A stretch of 64,000 nucleotides of DNA from assembly GCA_030765045.1 (NCBI GenBank), contig CM060968.1, positions 105,631,904 through 105,695,903 on the forward strand, in the 5' to 3' direction. Below the pieces are notes generated by a model. It searched no databases. It was not told where the DNA came from and was given only the letters and a program-made list of their open reading frames with translations. The translations under genes and the position numbers were made by a program. This DNA comes from Tenodera sinensis. Its lineage: Eukaryota; Arthropoda; Insecta; Mantodea; Mantidae. Positions 10,600 to 22,790 of the stretch are shown here, piece by piece; position 1 is the stretch's first letter; each line of letters begins with the position of its first letter.

Positions 10600-10837
10600 C
10601 TAACCCAATTGTTGCAAAAGCGGTGTTTTTCGCAGAATAAAAATTGAGAACGTATCTCTCTTCGGAATCTACTGTATTCCCATATTCCTATTGCACCTAC
10701 AAGGAAGTAAGCAATGAGATACTTTCTGCAAATGTTTGTCTCAACTAACATGATAAAGATAGAAAAATAAGAGTTCTTAAGAATGGCTAACACAAGAGTA
10801 GAAAAAGTAATATGAGTGCAACACGTCAGATTTTTTG
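10600..10837 (-). mobile_element. Family A head fragment
   Basis: Minus-strand head section with CCTACAAGGAAGTAAGCAATGAG, AATGTTTGTCTCAACTAACATG, AAGAATGGCTAACACAAGAG and GAGTGCAACACGTCAGAT. The tail is missing. Confidence 0.75.
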
Positions 10838-11102
10838 TATCTATGCAAAGTGCAGATTATCATCTTACTTGAAAATATCGCTCGATTCATCAAACCAGAA
10901 TTTGTTTTATAGCTGTATTGTGTCAAATAAGTTAACTGTCCGTGATAGCCCTGACAAAGTTCCATGGACACTGATAATTTGCCAAGAGCTAAAATATAAA
11001 TATATTTTAGTAGATCAGTAAGCGGCTTGATAACCAAATGTTGTGTATAAAATAAGTCAAAAGAGGCTTGTGGTCGAGTGCACTGGACGTCAGTCTGCCA
11101 TG

Positions 11103-13947
11103 ATATAAACCAGGGGTCTCCAAACTACGGCCCGCGGGCCAAATCCGGCCCGCCAGTGTCATCAATCAGGCCCGCGACTGCTAATGGTTTGTTATTGTTG
11201 TTTTTTGTAAGCCAACTGTTTCATGAATCACAAATTTATTTATTTAATTTATCAATTAATTACAAAATAAATTCTTACAATATTGTTTGAGTCAGTCACA
11301 TATTGTTACAAATCAACGTAAATATTAACACACATAATACAATAATATTTACAACAATATTTATTTATACTATTTGGTTACATTAATTCTGATGCTGTAA
11401 TAAGTTAGCTTGGAAGAAGAAAAAAAACTTAATGTTACTTTCTTTTATTTAGCCTGTATTATTTACTTGCTAGGTAAAACTTAGACAAGTATAATAATAA
11501 CAAATTAAACTTAAATATTATTACTAACAAATAATTGAAATGAATCTCGTTAACATTAGCGAACATCCCGCGGTTTTACCCTCGGTAGTTATGCTGGGGT
11601 AAAGGGTATGTAAACCGAAGTTTGGAATGTACATATATATCCTAAATATCAAACATTTTTACCCTAAAAATCCCTCAGGAACGGAAAGCTAAATTAACGC
11701 GAATGAAACTGCGGGGTGTCCCCTTCATTTATGTAACTGTGATTTACCACTGACAATATTTTGTAGTTGTGGCCAATCTTACTTGTACCAATTATTAAGA
11801 GAGATTTAAGACGGTCATCGCTTAACTTAGATCTGTAAACATTCAGTAGTCGTGCCGTGAACACTATCAATATCAAGAAGCTTTTCTTTGTGTACTTTAT
11901 TTTAGAGAATGTTTTCTCACACAAGTAAGTCGTACCAAAATCAGAAAACCACCCACGAGCAAATTTATGCAAATTAGCAAATTGTACCAGTGGAAGACTT
12001 ATAAAATTCCAACAAAGATGAGCTTTGATATTTGTTCTTAATTACGAGTATATCACTGCACTGTAAATCAATAATTTCCATTTGAAGTTCTGTGGCTAGG
12101 GTTTCAATTTCAGTATCAGAAGCATTTTCAAAAATCTTAATTTCATTCACAATGTCAACACAGTCTGAGAAACGGGTATCAAAATTTATCTTCAAAGCAC
12201 CCAAAGCTTCGATTGAAAAATGGACAGGAAACTCAGTCTCAGTAATATGACTGAATATTTCACATGTTCTAAAATGTGTGAAACATTTTTTCCATGACAG
12301 TGATTGAAACAGTATTATTTTCTGCCAAAACGATTTGTTATTAGTGTATAAATCAGGGAGAAGCTGGTTTACTCCTTGCAATTTCAAATGTTTTGTCAAA
12401 TCTAGATAGAGTGCTAAATTCCACAGACATTCGCTATTTTGTAATTCAGTAAGAGGGCAATGCTTTTCGTTCAAAAAAATGATCTCTGTTCGTGGTTCAA
12501 AAAAGCGCTTAAGGACCTTTACGCAACTAAGCCAGTGTACGGCAGTATGATATCGTAAGTAATTTTTTCCAATCTCTTGAATAAACTCGCGGAATTGTCG
12601 GTGAACCAGCCCAGTGGATCTGATGAAATTAACAACTAATCTTCAGACATTTCCAAACATTTTCCGCACAAGGACTGCTAATGAATGATACAATGTAAGA
12701 CTAATGGTTTTGAACCATCGTCATTTCTACAGCCTTTGACACAAGTGCAACCACTCCTTTATTTTTAACACACATGTTTTTGCCTCCATCAGTTGTAATA
12801 GATTTCAAGTTTTTCCATCGAAGGTTCTTATGGCATTTTCAACCCCCTTGAAATTATCTTCCCCAGTAGTCGTGCCGTGAACACTATCAATATCAACAAG
12901 TTCTTCATACACTGCATAGCTTTTATCTACTCGAATAAAAATCAACACCTCAGCAGTATTTGTCACATCCATTGACTCATCCAAGGCCAGAGAAAACCAC
13001 TCTAGATGTCCATTTTTGTCACACAGTTGGGATTATATATTTTCTGCGATGTCTTGTACCCTCCGAGTCACGGTGTTTCTTGACAAACTGACAGTTTTAA
13101 ATAAATTTACCTGTTCGGGACAGATTTCTTCGGCTGCTGCAATTACACATTCTTTAAGCATTTCTCCATTGGTGAATGGTTTTCCACGTCTTGCGATTTC
13201 AAGAGCCATACGAAAGCTAGTACGAGTTGCAGCCTCTTGTTCAGGTTTGACTTTCGTTAAGGATTACTGCGATTTCAATTCGCGCTTCAAAGTTTCAAAT
13301 GTTTCTGTCCACAAACCTCCTGTATATTTTTAGTCATTTTGCAAACGTTTCGTTTCATGATGACGTTTAATGTTATACTCTTTGAAACGGCTATGGTTTC
13401 ATTGCAAATAAAACATAGCGCCTTATCACAGAACTCAATCACGAAATACTGATAATTCCATTGATCTTTGAATGTTCTGCACTCACTATGTACTTTTCTC
13501 TTCTTTTCCATTCTAGTAAATCACCCACTAAAACAAGTCAAATCAAAATAGTGTTAAGTATGGGCGCTGGTCGCTTCGAAAATGTCTTTCAAACGGGGTT
13601 ACACACTACTTTATTTCACGATAGTTTCTGCCTTCCCAAGGCGGACTGACTGGGGGACCTCGCTGCCGGCTGCTAGCCATCTCAAAGTGAGTAGAATACA
13701 CCAGAACGTTCTCGAAAGTACTACTAGCACCATCTGTTAGCAATAGAGGGTTCTACCACTACCTATTTCCGCTTTTGACAACTAGATGTCGTCAAGTGTC
13801 ATGGTCGTAACAATAATACACAGTTTTGACTAGTCTAGAAATTACAGATAATGACAGGAAAAATTAAAACAGTTCTGGCCCTCGGAACTTTCTGGAGTAA
13901 TCAATACGGCCCTAAGGCTGGAAAGTTTGGAGACCCCTGATCTAAAC
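11103..13947 (-). mobile_element. hAT-1, BED-type hAT transposon copy
   Basis: Element at 11111-13939 with terminal inverted repeats CAGGGGTCTCCAAACT (left) and AGTTTGGAGACCCCTG (right, one position differing outside the core). Flanks are ATATAAAC (11103-11110) and ATCTAAAC (13940-13947), an 8-bp target duplication with one mismatch, the hAT signature. The subterminal CGGCCCGCGGGCC is shared with hAT-2. The transposase lies on the minus strand. A segment of about 310 bp near 11285-11610 is absent from hAT-2. Size is 2829 bp. Confidence 0.93.
11694..13511 (-). pseudogene. hAT transposase pseudogene (GTF2IRD2/Charlie-like)
   Basis: Broken transposase of hAT-1, which would have bound the element ends and cut and pasted it. 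The first frame (13511 down to 13287) gives a start MEKKRKVHSECRTFKDQWNY and the zinc-finger pair CFIC. The second half of the finger (HYETKH in hAT-2) is lost here. The middle is cut by several frameshifts. A 166-codon frame at 11974-12474 holds the conserved C-terminal part (ALGALKINFDTRFSD). The final frame at 11694-11972 has DFGTTYLCEKTFS, the hAT dimerisation region with the expected catalytic Glu. Wording resembles the GTF2IRD2-like group known from hAT-Charlie elements. That assignment is from memory of the family, not a search. A 37-bp insertion at 11844-11880 disrupts the C-terminal part. Confidence 0.85.
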
Positions 13948-14649
13948 GGGTATTTCGTAGGTTCGAGTCTCCTTATCTATTGGAATTGTTTTTTCCATTT
14001 AACACAGTATATTTAGTTTACAAAACGAAAATGGCAGTACGTGATTGTTACTGGAAAATGATTATATTAACATTTTATATTTGCAGTTCACATATAACAA
14101 CAAAGTGAGTTGAAAATGTAGTTGACAAATGAGTATATTCTTAAACTGCATTTTCATCTGTTTAATGTAGTTTTGTTTTCTGCATTTTGCTTTGTAATTC
14201 CTTATCATTGATCAAAAGAAAAGAATTGGAGGTAAAAAAACTTTCATGGCTGCAGATTCAAAAAATTGTAGGAGTGTCTTTAATTGGTCATAACTTGATG
14301 CATTTTTCAGCAAAATCTCGCTCCGTTAACATAACCTATCACTATTCCTTGACACAATTTCGCCATTTTGTTTCAACTATTGTGAAAGTGCCTCTACTGC
14401 GATATATTCTTGTTCATCAGGAGCTTTGGGAGGGTGTGTGTAGAATGTATACTGTAAAAAACTGTTTGTGAACTGGTTAGAAGCCTGGTGGAATTTTCGG
14501 GGTAAGAGTATGATGTTCTTAAAATGGATTTATAGCACGAATACCTTTTGCCACTTAAATCAATGTCCACACGTGAAGTATAGTGTAGAGTTTGCGGCCG
14601 AGATAGACTCTTAGTGCGCCAGTGGATTGCATAAATTCCATATATATAT
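13948..14649. other. Unassigned stretch
   Basis: Contains a 94-codon plus-strand frame (14187-14471) with no domain I recognise and no supporting context. I do not call it a gene. Confidence 0.4.
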
Positions 14650-15270
14650 AGGATGTTTAAAAAAAGTGTCAGATTTGGTCAAAACTAAAATAAATGTTCC
14701 TATAAACATATATCCGGAAACAAATATGTAATGAGATATGAGCCATTTTAGAAAAATGTGCAACGTATCCGCATTTTTTATAGGTTTGCAATACATTAAT
14801 GTGTTTAAATGTTCCCATAGCCAGAACTTCAATAGATTGAGGTCCGGAGATCACGGACCTCCTCGACCAATCCATCGTTTGGTTTAAGAACCAGGATCGA
14901 TTTAATCCCAGTGTGTGAGCAGGAATTGTGCGTGATAGGCCCCTAGGATCATACATTTCACGAAATGGATTAACAGATACTGCGCGATGAGTTACGCGTC
15001 CTAAATCAAACATTCTATAGACGATGGATTGGTCGAGGAGGTCCACTAGCATGGCCTCCCCGTTTCCCGGACCTCAAACCATTAAGCTTCGATGGGGACA
15101 TTTAAATGCATTGATGTATGCCAAGCCTGTCGAAAATGTGCATACATTAGATATTTTTCTAAAATGGCTGCTATATCAACAAGTATTTGTTTCCGGACAT
15201 ATGGGAACATTTAGTCTATTTTTGACCGATGCTAACACCTATTGCAATATCGGATACCTTTTGCACACCT
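14650..15270. mobile_element. Foldback Tc1/mariner-like element
   Basis: Inverted repeat of about 620 bp. The left arm (about 14650-14880) and right arm (about 15027-15270) share, in opposite orientation, CGATGGATTGGTCGAGGAGG, GTTCCCATA and TCCGGAAAC. Both ends touch TA-rich sequence, as for TA-targeting elements. Both arms read as relics of the same transposase C-terminus: DWSRRS, WGHLNALMYAKPVENV on the plus strand and DWSRRSVI on the minus strand. These resemble the WGHLK..VY..PV segment of DDE transposases of the Tc1/mariner group. The spacer also reads LSRTIPAHTLGLN on the minus strand. Neither arm can encode a whole enzyme. Confidence 0.65.
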
Positions 15271-16876
15271 GTATATACTTCTATATATATATATATATAG
15301 AGGCAGTAAATGTTTGTGTCCACTTATTTATTTTAGGTATACAATAAAACCTTCCATGTCAATAATACTTTTAGATACAAGAAAAGTAAAACTATATCGT
15401 TTTATTAAGCTAATTACCAGCTATGTTTAACGGCGTGACATTGCCAATGTTTTATACACCACTAAAAATAAATCTAGGAATCACTAATTTATCACATATC
15501 TACTAAACTTTGCATTATGCACAAGTAAGTCTTGAACCGATTCTGATAAAGCCGAAAGATAGTTTCACGGTTCGTTACAGATTGGAATGCAATTATATTA
15601 CTTTCTGGTATCTGTAGCCACAAGATCTTTGAAAATCACCCACTTAATTCGCTGCAATCTGTCCAAGCGATACGGTTAGATATTGATAATTATGTTGTTA
15701 TGGTTGCAGCTAAATAATATACCTCTTATTGGAAACGAGTCCTGTCCGGTGAAGTAGTTGGTTAATGCTAATTTAATCAGCATATTATCTCTTTATAGCA
15801 ATAAATTGCTCCAATCATTGTCATTATAACACATTGTCGACATATTTACATATAATAATACTATTAGTAGCGTGTTTATCTGATTTTATAAGGCGTTTAG
15901 ATCTTGATAAGATAGTAAAATTATTGTACAAATATTTCAGTTTAGCTTTTGTAAAAAGTGGTTGAAGTAATGAGAGAATGTATTGCATCATTTAGTGGTT
16001 GAAGTGGGTAACCTAAATATTTACTCTCTGAATATTCACACCTCTTTATCTTCTGCACCTTCATGGGCAATATTCAGTCACACGAAGCAATATTCACCAG
16101 TCGTCGATGCAACAATTTTGAAACCGAATTACATAGTTTAAGCAACAGTGAATCACGTCACCTAAAGTGCCTGTCCTTTGCCGTCGATAGAGCATTAAGA
16201 TTCCTGTCCGTGGTATGCGTGGGTGTGTTTTGCTTAGAAATTATGCCGCTAATTATGATGATAATATCTTTTAATGCTTCCACTCTTTTCACTATTATAT
16301 TAGGGCTTTGGAACCTACATTTCTAGTGAAAACTTGCGATTCAATTTTTGTTAAGAGTATCATACTGATAACCTCTCCCTGCGTGTGATACTCTTTTGAT
16401 GTTGTCTCCCATATTTCAGTCTTAGATGAATCTGCTGTCGGCTGCTATAGTAGTGAATGATGGGGGTTCTGTGTGAGGATAAACTACACCAGTTAAGTTG
16501 GCCGATAAATTTAATAGAGACTAATAATGATGAGTAATCATGCACAACTTCAAGCGAGTATGACCATTCAAAAATGGAAAATTGGTGTTTCTGAATCTAA
16601 GCACTAGAAATGATAAGTATTAAAGTAATACCTCTTTCAAATTCTGATGTATCAATAATAGGGTTTAAGCTAGAAAATAATACGCTATAAAATCCACAAG
16701 ATATGAGCAGTTTGTGCAAAATTTTGTTAGTAAGAAAGTTTATAACTTATGCTATTAATGAAGGTTTTTAAGTGGAATATATGTATAATGAATTGAAGCC
16801 AACAGTAAACCACTAAATGAAATTTTATAACTTTTTTAAAATTAATAAGCATTGATTTGCATTACATTATAAATTC
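15271..16876. other. Unassigned AT-rich stretch
   Basis: No gene or repeat recognised apart from a short TATATA run at 15283-15298. An 87-codon frame at 16063-16326 ends in a hydrophobic segment, but it has no homologue I know and no codon or context support. Confidence 0.4.
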
Positions 16877-17603
16877 TGATGTGTTGCACTCACATGACTT
16901 TCTCTACTCTTGTACTAACAATTCTTACAAACTCTTATTCCTGTATCTTCTTAGTGTTAGTTGAGATGTACAAATTATCTTATTGCTTATTTCCTTGTAG
17001 GTACAAGGGGAATATGAGAATACAGTGGACTTTGAGTGATTGTGAAATCTTTTAAAGTTTTGAGACTCAGTTTTCTTTTTACGGTTAAAAAATAAAAAAA
17101 TAAACAAGGATGTTGCATTTGACGAAAGTTTATTTTCCGAAACTCCTAAGTGTGTCAACGAGATCTACATTGTTGTATAGTAAGATTTGGTCTATCTCTT
17201 ACGGTTTACGAATTATTCAAGTTATTCAGAGTAACCATAGCCAGAAAATTCAAAATGTGCATTTCATTTGTAATAGAAATATCTAAAACATATGTCGATT
17301 TTAATCAAAATCGTTAGAGCCATTTTCAGGAAAGTAAGGGTGGAATAATTTTCTTCAAAATCTTTGAGTCTCATCTCTGAAAGACATTAAACTTAAATAC
17401 CAACTTTAGTTTTAACCGACTTTTCGTTTTTGAGTCATGCTGTCAACAACCTGACAGAAACTCACGTACACGGAACTTTTTCTAAAAATGTTTTTATTTA
17501 TTTAATTCAGGGGGCCTCAAAACTTATTTCCGATGAAATCTCGACATCAATTTTGTGTGTGGTATACAGCACTTCCTCTATTTACTAGTAGAAAAAGCAA
17601 TAA
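16877..17603 (+). mobile_element. Family A copy without long CA array
   Basis: Full head (GATGTGTTGCACTCACATGAC), TTTCCTTGTAGGTACAAGG, ATCTCTTACGGTTTACGAAT, CCGACTTTTCGTTTTTGAG, CAGGGGGCCTCAAAACTTAT and the tail end CTATTTACTAGTAGAAAAAGC. Length is about 725 bp, shorter than other copies. The CA array is almost absent. Confidence 0.88.
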
Positions 17604-17776
17604 GTTTCTCTTCGTGTGTGTGGTTTTTAAGAAACGATGGATAAATTTGTTTTAGGGACGAAAAGAAAACGAAGTCTTGGTCCCTTTGGAACTAAACAGG
17701 GATACACAAAAGCAAATGTGAATTACGCAAACAAATTAAACAATTAGTAGAAAGGTAATTAGAGCAAACTGCAGTG

Positions 17777-20310
17777 TTCTAGATCAGGGGTCTCCAAACT
17801 TTCCAGCCTTAGGGCCGTATACTGCAGAAAGTTCCAAGAGCCAGAACGGTTTCAATTTTTCCTGCCATTATCTGTAATTTCTAGAGTACGCGCCCTGAGC
17901 CGAACATAACGCGTTCTAAATTCACTAGGTCAAATTGTGTATTACTGTTACAACCGTGACACTTGACGACATCTAGTTGTCAAAAGCGAAAATAGGTAGT
18001 GGTAGAACCCTCTATGGCTAACAGATGGTGCTAGTAGCACTTTCGAGAATGCTCTGGTGTATTCCGCTCACTTTGAGATGGCTAGCAGCCGGCAGCGAGG
18101 TCCCCCAGTCAGTCCGCCTTGGGAAGGCAGAAACTATCGTGAAATAAAGAAGTGTGTAACCCCGTTTGAAAGACATTTTCGAAGCGACCAACGCCCATAC
18201 TTAACACTATTTCGATATGACTTGTTTTTGTGTGTGATTTACTAGAATGGAAAAGATGATAAAAGTACATAGTGAATGCAGAACATTCAAAGATCAATGG
18301 AACTATCAGTATTTCGTGATTGAGTCCTGTAATAGGGTGCTATGTTTTATTTGCAATGAAACCATAGCCGTTTTCAAAGAATATAACACTAAACGTCATT
18401 ATGAAACGAAACATTTGCAAAATTACTCAAAATATACCTACACGAAGTTTGTGGACAGAAAAATTTGAAACTTTGAAGCGCGGATTGAAATCGCAGCAAT
18501 CCTTCTTAACGAAAGTCAAACCTGAATAAGAGGCTGCAACTCGTGCTAGCTTTCGTGTGGCTCTTGAAATTGCAAGACATGGAAAACCATTCACCGACGG
18601 AGAAATGATCAAAGAATGCATAATTGCAGTAGCCGAAGAAATGTGTCCCGAACAGGTAAATTTATTTAAAACTGTCAGCAAACACCGTGTCTCGGAGGGG
18701 TACAAGACACTGCAGAAAATATATCATCCCAACTGTGTGACAAAAATGGACATCTAGAGTGGTTTTCTCTGGCCTTGGATGAGTCAATGGATGCGACAGA
18801 TACTGCTGAGGTGTTGATTTTTATTCGAGGAGTAGATAAAAGCTATGCAGTGTATGAAGAACTTCTTGATGTTGATAGTGTTCACGGCACGACTACTGGG
18901 GAAGATGATTTCAAGGGGTTTGAAAATGTCATTAATAATAAGAACCTTCGATGGAAAAACTTGAAATCTATTACAACTGATGGAGGCAAAAACATGTGTA
19001 TTAAAAATAAAGGAGTGATTGCAGTTGTGTCAAAGGCTGTAGAAAATGATGATGGTTCAAAACCATTAGTCTTACATTGTATCATTCATCAGCAGTCCTT
19101 GTGCGGAAAATGTTTGGATATGTCTGAAGATTAGTTGCTAATTTCATCAGATCCACTGGGCTGGTTCACCGACAATTCCGCGAGTTTATTCAAGAGATTG
19201 GAAAAAATTACTTACGATGTCATACTGCGATCGAAATTTTTTTGAATGAAAAGCATTGCCCTCTTACTGAATTACAAAATAGGGAATAGCCGTGGAAGTT
19301 AGCATTCTCTGTAGATTTGACAAAACATATGAACGAAGTGAATTTGAGATTGCAAGGAGAAAACCAGCTTTTCCCTGATTTTGTACACTAATATCAAATT
19401 GTTTCGGCAGAAAATAATACTGTTTAAATCACAGTTACGGCAAAAATGTTTCACACATTTTAGAACATGTGAAATATTCAATCACACTTCTGAGACTGAA
19501 TTTCCTGTCCATTTTTCAATCGAAGCTTTGGGTGCTTTGAAGATAAATTTTGATACCCGTTTCTCAGACTTTGATGACATTGCGAATGAAATTAAGATTT
19601 TTCAAAATCCTTTTCATACTGACATTGAAAGCCTAGCAACAGAACTTCAAATGGAAATTATTGATTTACAGTGCAGTGATATACTCATAATTAAAAACAA
19701 ATATCAAAGCTCATCTTTGTTGGAATTTTATAAGTCTTCCACTGGTACAATTTGCTAATTTGCATAAATTTGCTTATTGTGTTCTGATTTTGGTACGACT
19801 TACTTGTGTGAGAAAGCATTCTCCAAAATGTAGTACACAAAGAATATTTGCAGATCTAAGTTAACCGATGAGCATCTTAAATCTCTCTTAATAATTGGTA
19901 CAAGTAAAATTGGCCCACAACTGCAAAATATTGTCAGTGGTAAATCACAGCTACATAAATCGCATTAGTATTTTTCAGAACGGGACACCCCGCAGTTTCA
20001 TTCGCGTTAATTTAGCTTTCCGTCCCTGAGGGATTTTCAGGATAAAAATGTTTGATATTTAGGATATATATGTACATTCCAGACTTCGGTTTACATACAT
20101 AAGGTACGATACTCTTCACCGCAAACAATATTGTAAGAATTTATTTTGTAATTAATTGATAAATTAAAATTAAATAAATAAATTTGTGATTTATGACACA
20201 GTTGAGTTAAAAAAACAATAACGAACCATTAGCAGACGCGGGCCGGATTAATGACAATGGAGGGCCGGATTAGGCCCGCGGGCCGTAGTTTGGAGATCAC
20301 TGTTCTAGAT
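17777..20310 (+). mobile_element. hAT-2, BED-type hAT transposon copy
   Basis: Element at 17785-20302, opposite in orientation to hAT-1. The left end is CAGGGGTCTCCAAACT. The right end on the minus strand is CAGTGATCTCCAAACT, with two differences. It is flanked by a perfect 8-bp duplication TTCTAGAT at 17777-17784 and 20303-20310. The size of 2518 bp is about 310 bp less than hAT-1, largely from a gap in the 3' non-coding part near 20115-20135. Confidence 0.95.
18247..19975 (+). pseudogene. hAT transposase pseudogene, better preserved copy
   Basis: The frame at 18247-18468 begins MEKMIKVHSECRTFKDQWNY and holds a BED zinc finger with CFIC and HYETKH in proper order. Frame 18557-18757 continues with VALEIARHGKPFTDGEMI. 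Frame 18775-19134 holds LDESMDATDTAEVL (first catalytic Asp region), ITTDGGKNMC (second) and LHCIIHQQSLCGK (the C/H motif of hAT enzymes). Frame 19381-19758 covers the C-terminal part, and YLCEKAFS at about 19800-19823 holds the expected catalytic Glu. At least four frameshifts or stops separate these, so it is inactive. A minus-strand frame at 18427-18705 is only a shadow. Family assignment rests on motif memory. Confidence 0.88.
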
Positions 20311-21105
20311 AAATCTATTATTTGTTGTTTCTGCGAGAGACAGCACGAAAAGGAAGAACGATTTGACATCATCATTAGGCGAGCTGTATTATTAACATTC
20401 TCAGCTACTTAACACTTTAAAATAGTGTTTCAAAGCGGCGCAAATAATTCTTTATATCTAACTCAAACAGGGATCAGATGGAAAAAAAAATCCCGCTTCA
20501 AATTTTAAGCGTTGGCCCAATTCATTTTTAATCAGTTCTAGATATGATTGTTGACAAGAATTGACCACGCAGACTAGATAAAAAATGAGCTCCATTAACG
20601 AAAAGAGCATATTGTGTGTTTCATGGCAACGACTTGTAGAAAATTTGTGTTTACGTTATAGCCTCTATCGTTGGTTTCTGTGGCAGATTGTTGTTGCATT
20701 TTTGCGAATGCTGTTTTAAAGTTCATCACATTCTTCGACCTCGAGTAGCATAAGGGACAAAAGCGACTGAACACTCTTCAATACTTTGCAGTTTAAAAAC
20801 AACTGTTTCCGTAATAACAATAGAAGGATCAGTTGCCGCGAGTCGTTGAAGTGCTAATCGGAGAGTACTCCTGCACCGACCGCCAAACATAAACAACCTG
20901 CGCACGATCTTTATGCGCTAGAAACTTCTGATGTTCCAAAAATACTTCTGTAAGATTGTAAACCACCAAGGGAAAGACGCAACTTTCAGAACTTTTATCA
21001 ACATATGTCCTGCCTTCATCATAACCCCCACCACCACTACTTAAATTGCTAAATTTTAAGTTTTGTCATTTCTATCTAAAACGCTATGCTACTGTGACTT
21101 TAATT
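20311..21105. other. Unassigned stretch
   Basis: No gene or recognised repeat. Moderately AT-rich and possibly older unique sequence. Confidence 0.4.
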
Positions 21106-21535
21106 TCTTTTCTCTACTACGTGAAATTACGTAGAAGCATTGCACTCCACTCAAGAATTCATTGTCGGGATTTCACCGTAAATGTTTTGAGCACCCTGAT
21201 TAAAAATAGAAAAAGGTCCGTGTTTGCGTGTGTATGTCTGGCTGTCTGGCTGTCTGTCTGCCTGTCTGTGTACAGTATAACTCAAAAGCGAAAAGTCGGT
21301 TAAAAACCAAAGTTGGAATTTAAGTTGAATATCTTTCAAGAACATGACACGAAGAATTTGAAGAAAATTCTCCCACCATAAACTACTCCTTACATGGAAC
21401 ATTTTCCGAAAATTTTGATTTTCTCGAAAATAATTCTTAACAATTTCGATTACAAATGCCACATCTATATTTTGTGGCAAACGAAATGTGTATTTTAAAT
21501 GTTCTAGCTATAGAGCACACAGTCATATTTACTCT
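21106..21535 (-). mobile_element. Family A tail-side fragment
   Basis: Tail tip CTCTACTACGTGAAATTACGTAG, GGGATTTCACCGTAAAT, GTGTGTATGTCTGGCTGTCTGGC in place of the TG array, then the middle section up to ATAGAGCACACAGTCATATTTACTC. It is cut exactly where a GAA array begins. Confidence 0.78.
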
Positions 21536-21566
<31 letters not shown>

Positions 21567-21585
21567 AAGAAGAAGAAGAAGAAGA
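21536..21585. repeat. GAA trinucleotide array
   Basis: About 16 GAA units between a truncated family A copy and a LINE fragment. Confidence 0.95.
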
Positions 21586-22790
21586 TGCTTGTTGTGTTAA
21601 AATAGCAATACAAAAAACTGAAGAATAAGGCACCTGGAGAAGATGAAGTAATATCTGAATTAATAAAATATAGCGGGAAGGAAGTTAATAAAGTGATGTG
21701 GAAGAATGAAAGAAGGTATTTTAGGATAGCACCAATGTGGATTTAGAAGGCTAGACCAGATATTCATAATACGACAAATTATGGAAAAATTCTATGAGTG
21801 TGGCATAGATTCATGTTTTTAATGATTGATTTTAAATATGTACTTGACTCAATTTACAGGGAAGCTATCAAGCTCTAGAAAATTTTAAATCCCAACAATA
21901 ATCATAAGATTTATAAAGATGACAGTAGAAAACACTAAAGCTAAATTATAGGTAATAAACTAAGTTCACTTTTTAATTTAAGCACTGGAGTAAGACAAGG
22001 AAATGGGCTATCTGCGTTACTTTTTAATTTAGCCTTCCATAGAGTAATAGACGAAGTAGGCTCCAGAAATAAATGAGAAAAATACGAAATATCTGAAAAT
22101 GACAGCAGATAAAAATAAATGAACAATTATAAATCTAGTAGCTGGAGAAAAAAACATTTGAGAGAATATCCCAATTTTAATATATAAGGCTCTTGTGAAC
22201 AATATTAATAATTTAAGTGAGTGCATAAAAGAAAGAATCCAAAGTGGGAATGCAGCTTATTAGGTAAATTTAAAAGTACTAGAAGTAGATTTATTAGTAG
22301 AGGGACCAACCACAAGATATACAAAACATTAATGATCTCAGTAGTAGCATATGCTATAGAACCATGGACCCTAAACAACGCGGATGAAAAAATACTAGTA
22401 AGACTTTAAAGGAAAATACTGAAAAGGATGTTTGGACCAGTAAAGGATAAAGAACAATAGAGAATAGGATACAAATATGAGCTAGATGAACTAATAAATA
22501 AGCAATATATTGTGAGGTTTATAGAGGCACAAAGAATAAGATAGCTAGAACATATTGAGAGAACGACAGAAGATATTATATTGAAAGGAAGGTCAAAATC
22601 AAAGTGATGTAACAGAAGATTTAAGGATGATTAGATTTAGGGGGTGCAAAAGTAAAGTAGAAGATATGGACTTTTGGAGGAGAACTGTGCAACTGCGTAG
22701 CCAGAAACCAGGACTCTATGCTCTGGCCATAACATAACTACTTGTGCGGAAATCGAACATAGAAAAAAAATGCTATTGCCCTACATCTAC
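21586..22790 (+). mobile_element. LINE-2 fragment: reverse transcriptase pseudogene
   Basis: Remnant of a non-LTR reverse transcriptase. Readable pieces are KNKAPGEDEVISELIKY (about 21625), IRQIMEKFYECGIDS (about 21770), GVRQGNGLSALLFNLA (about 21990-22037, the RT motif preceding the active site) and, in a 62-codon frame at 22221-22409, KIYKTLMISVVAYAIEPWTL. A C-terminal RIR.LEHIERTTEDI follows. Part of the finger and palm section is deleted near 21690, and the YADD box is not recognisable. The ending is similar to the LINE tail at 29275-29345. Confidence 0.8.

Noticed and set aside
11847..12897. The 37-bp duplicate as a target-site or terminal repeat of a nested element
   Set aside because: The segment between the two copies is ordinary transposase sequence present in hAT-2, so it is not an inserted unit.
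16063..16326. Small secreted or membrane protein (87 codons with a hydrophobic end)
   Set aside because: No homologue recognised, no context, and length within chance expectation for such sequence.
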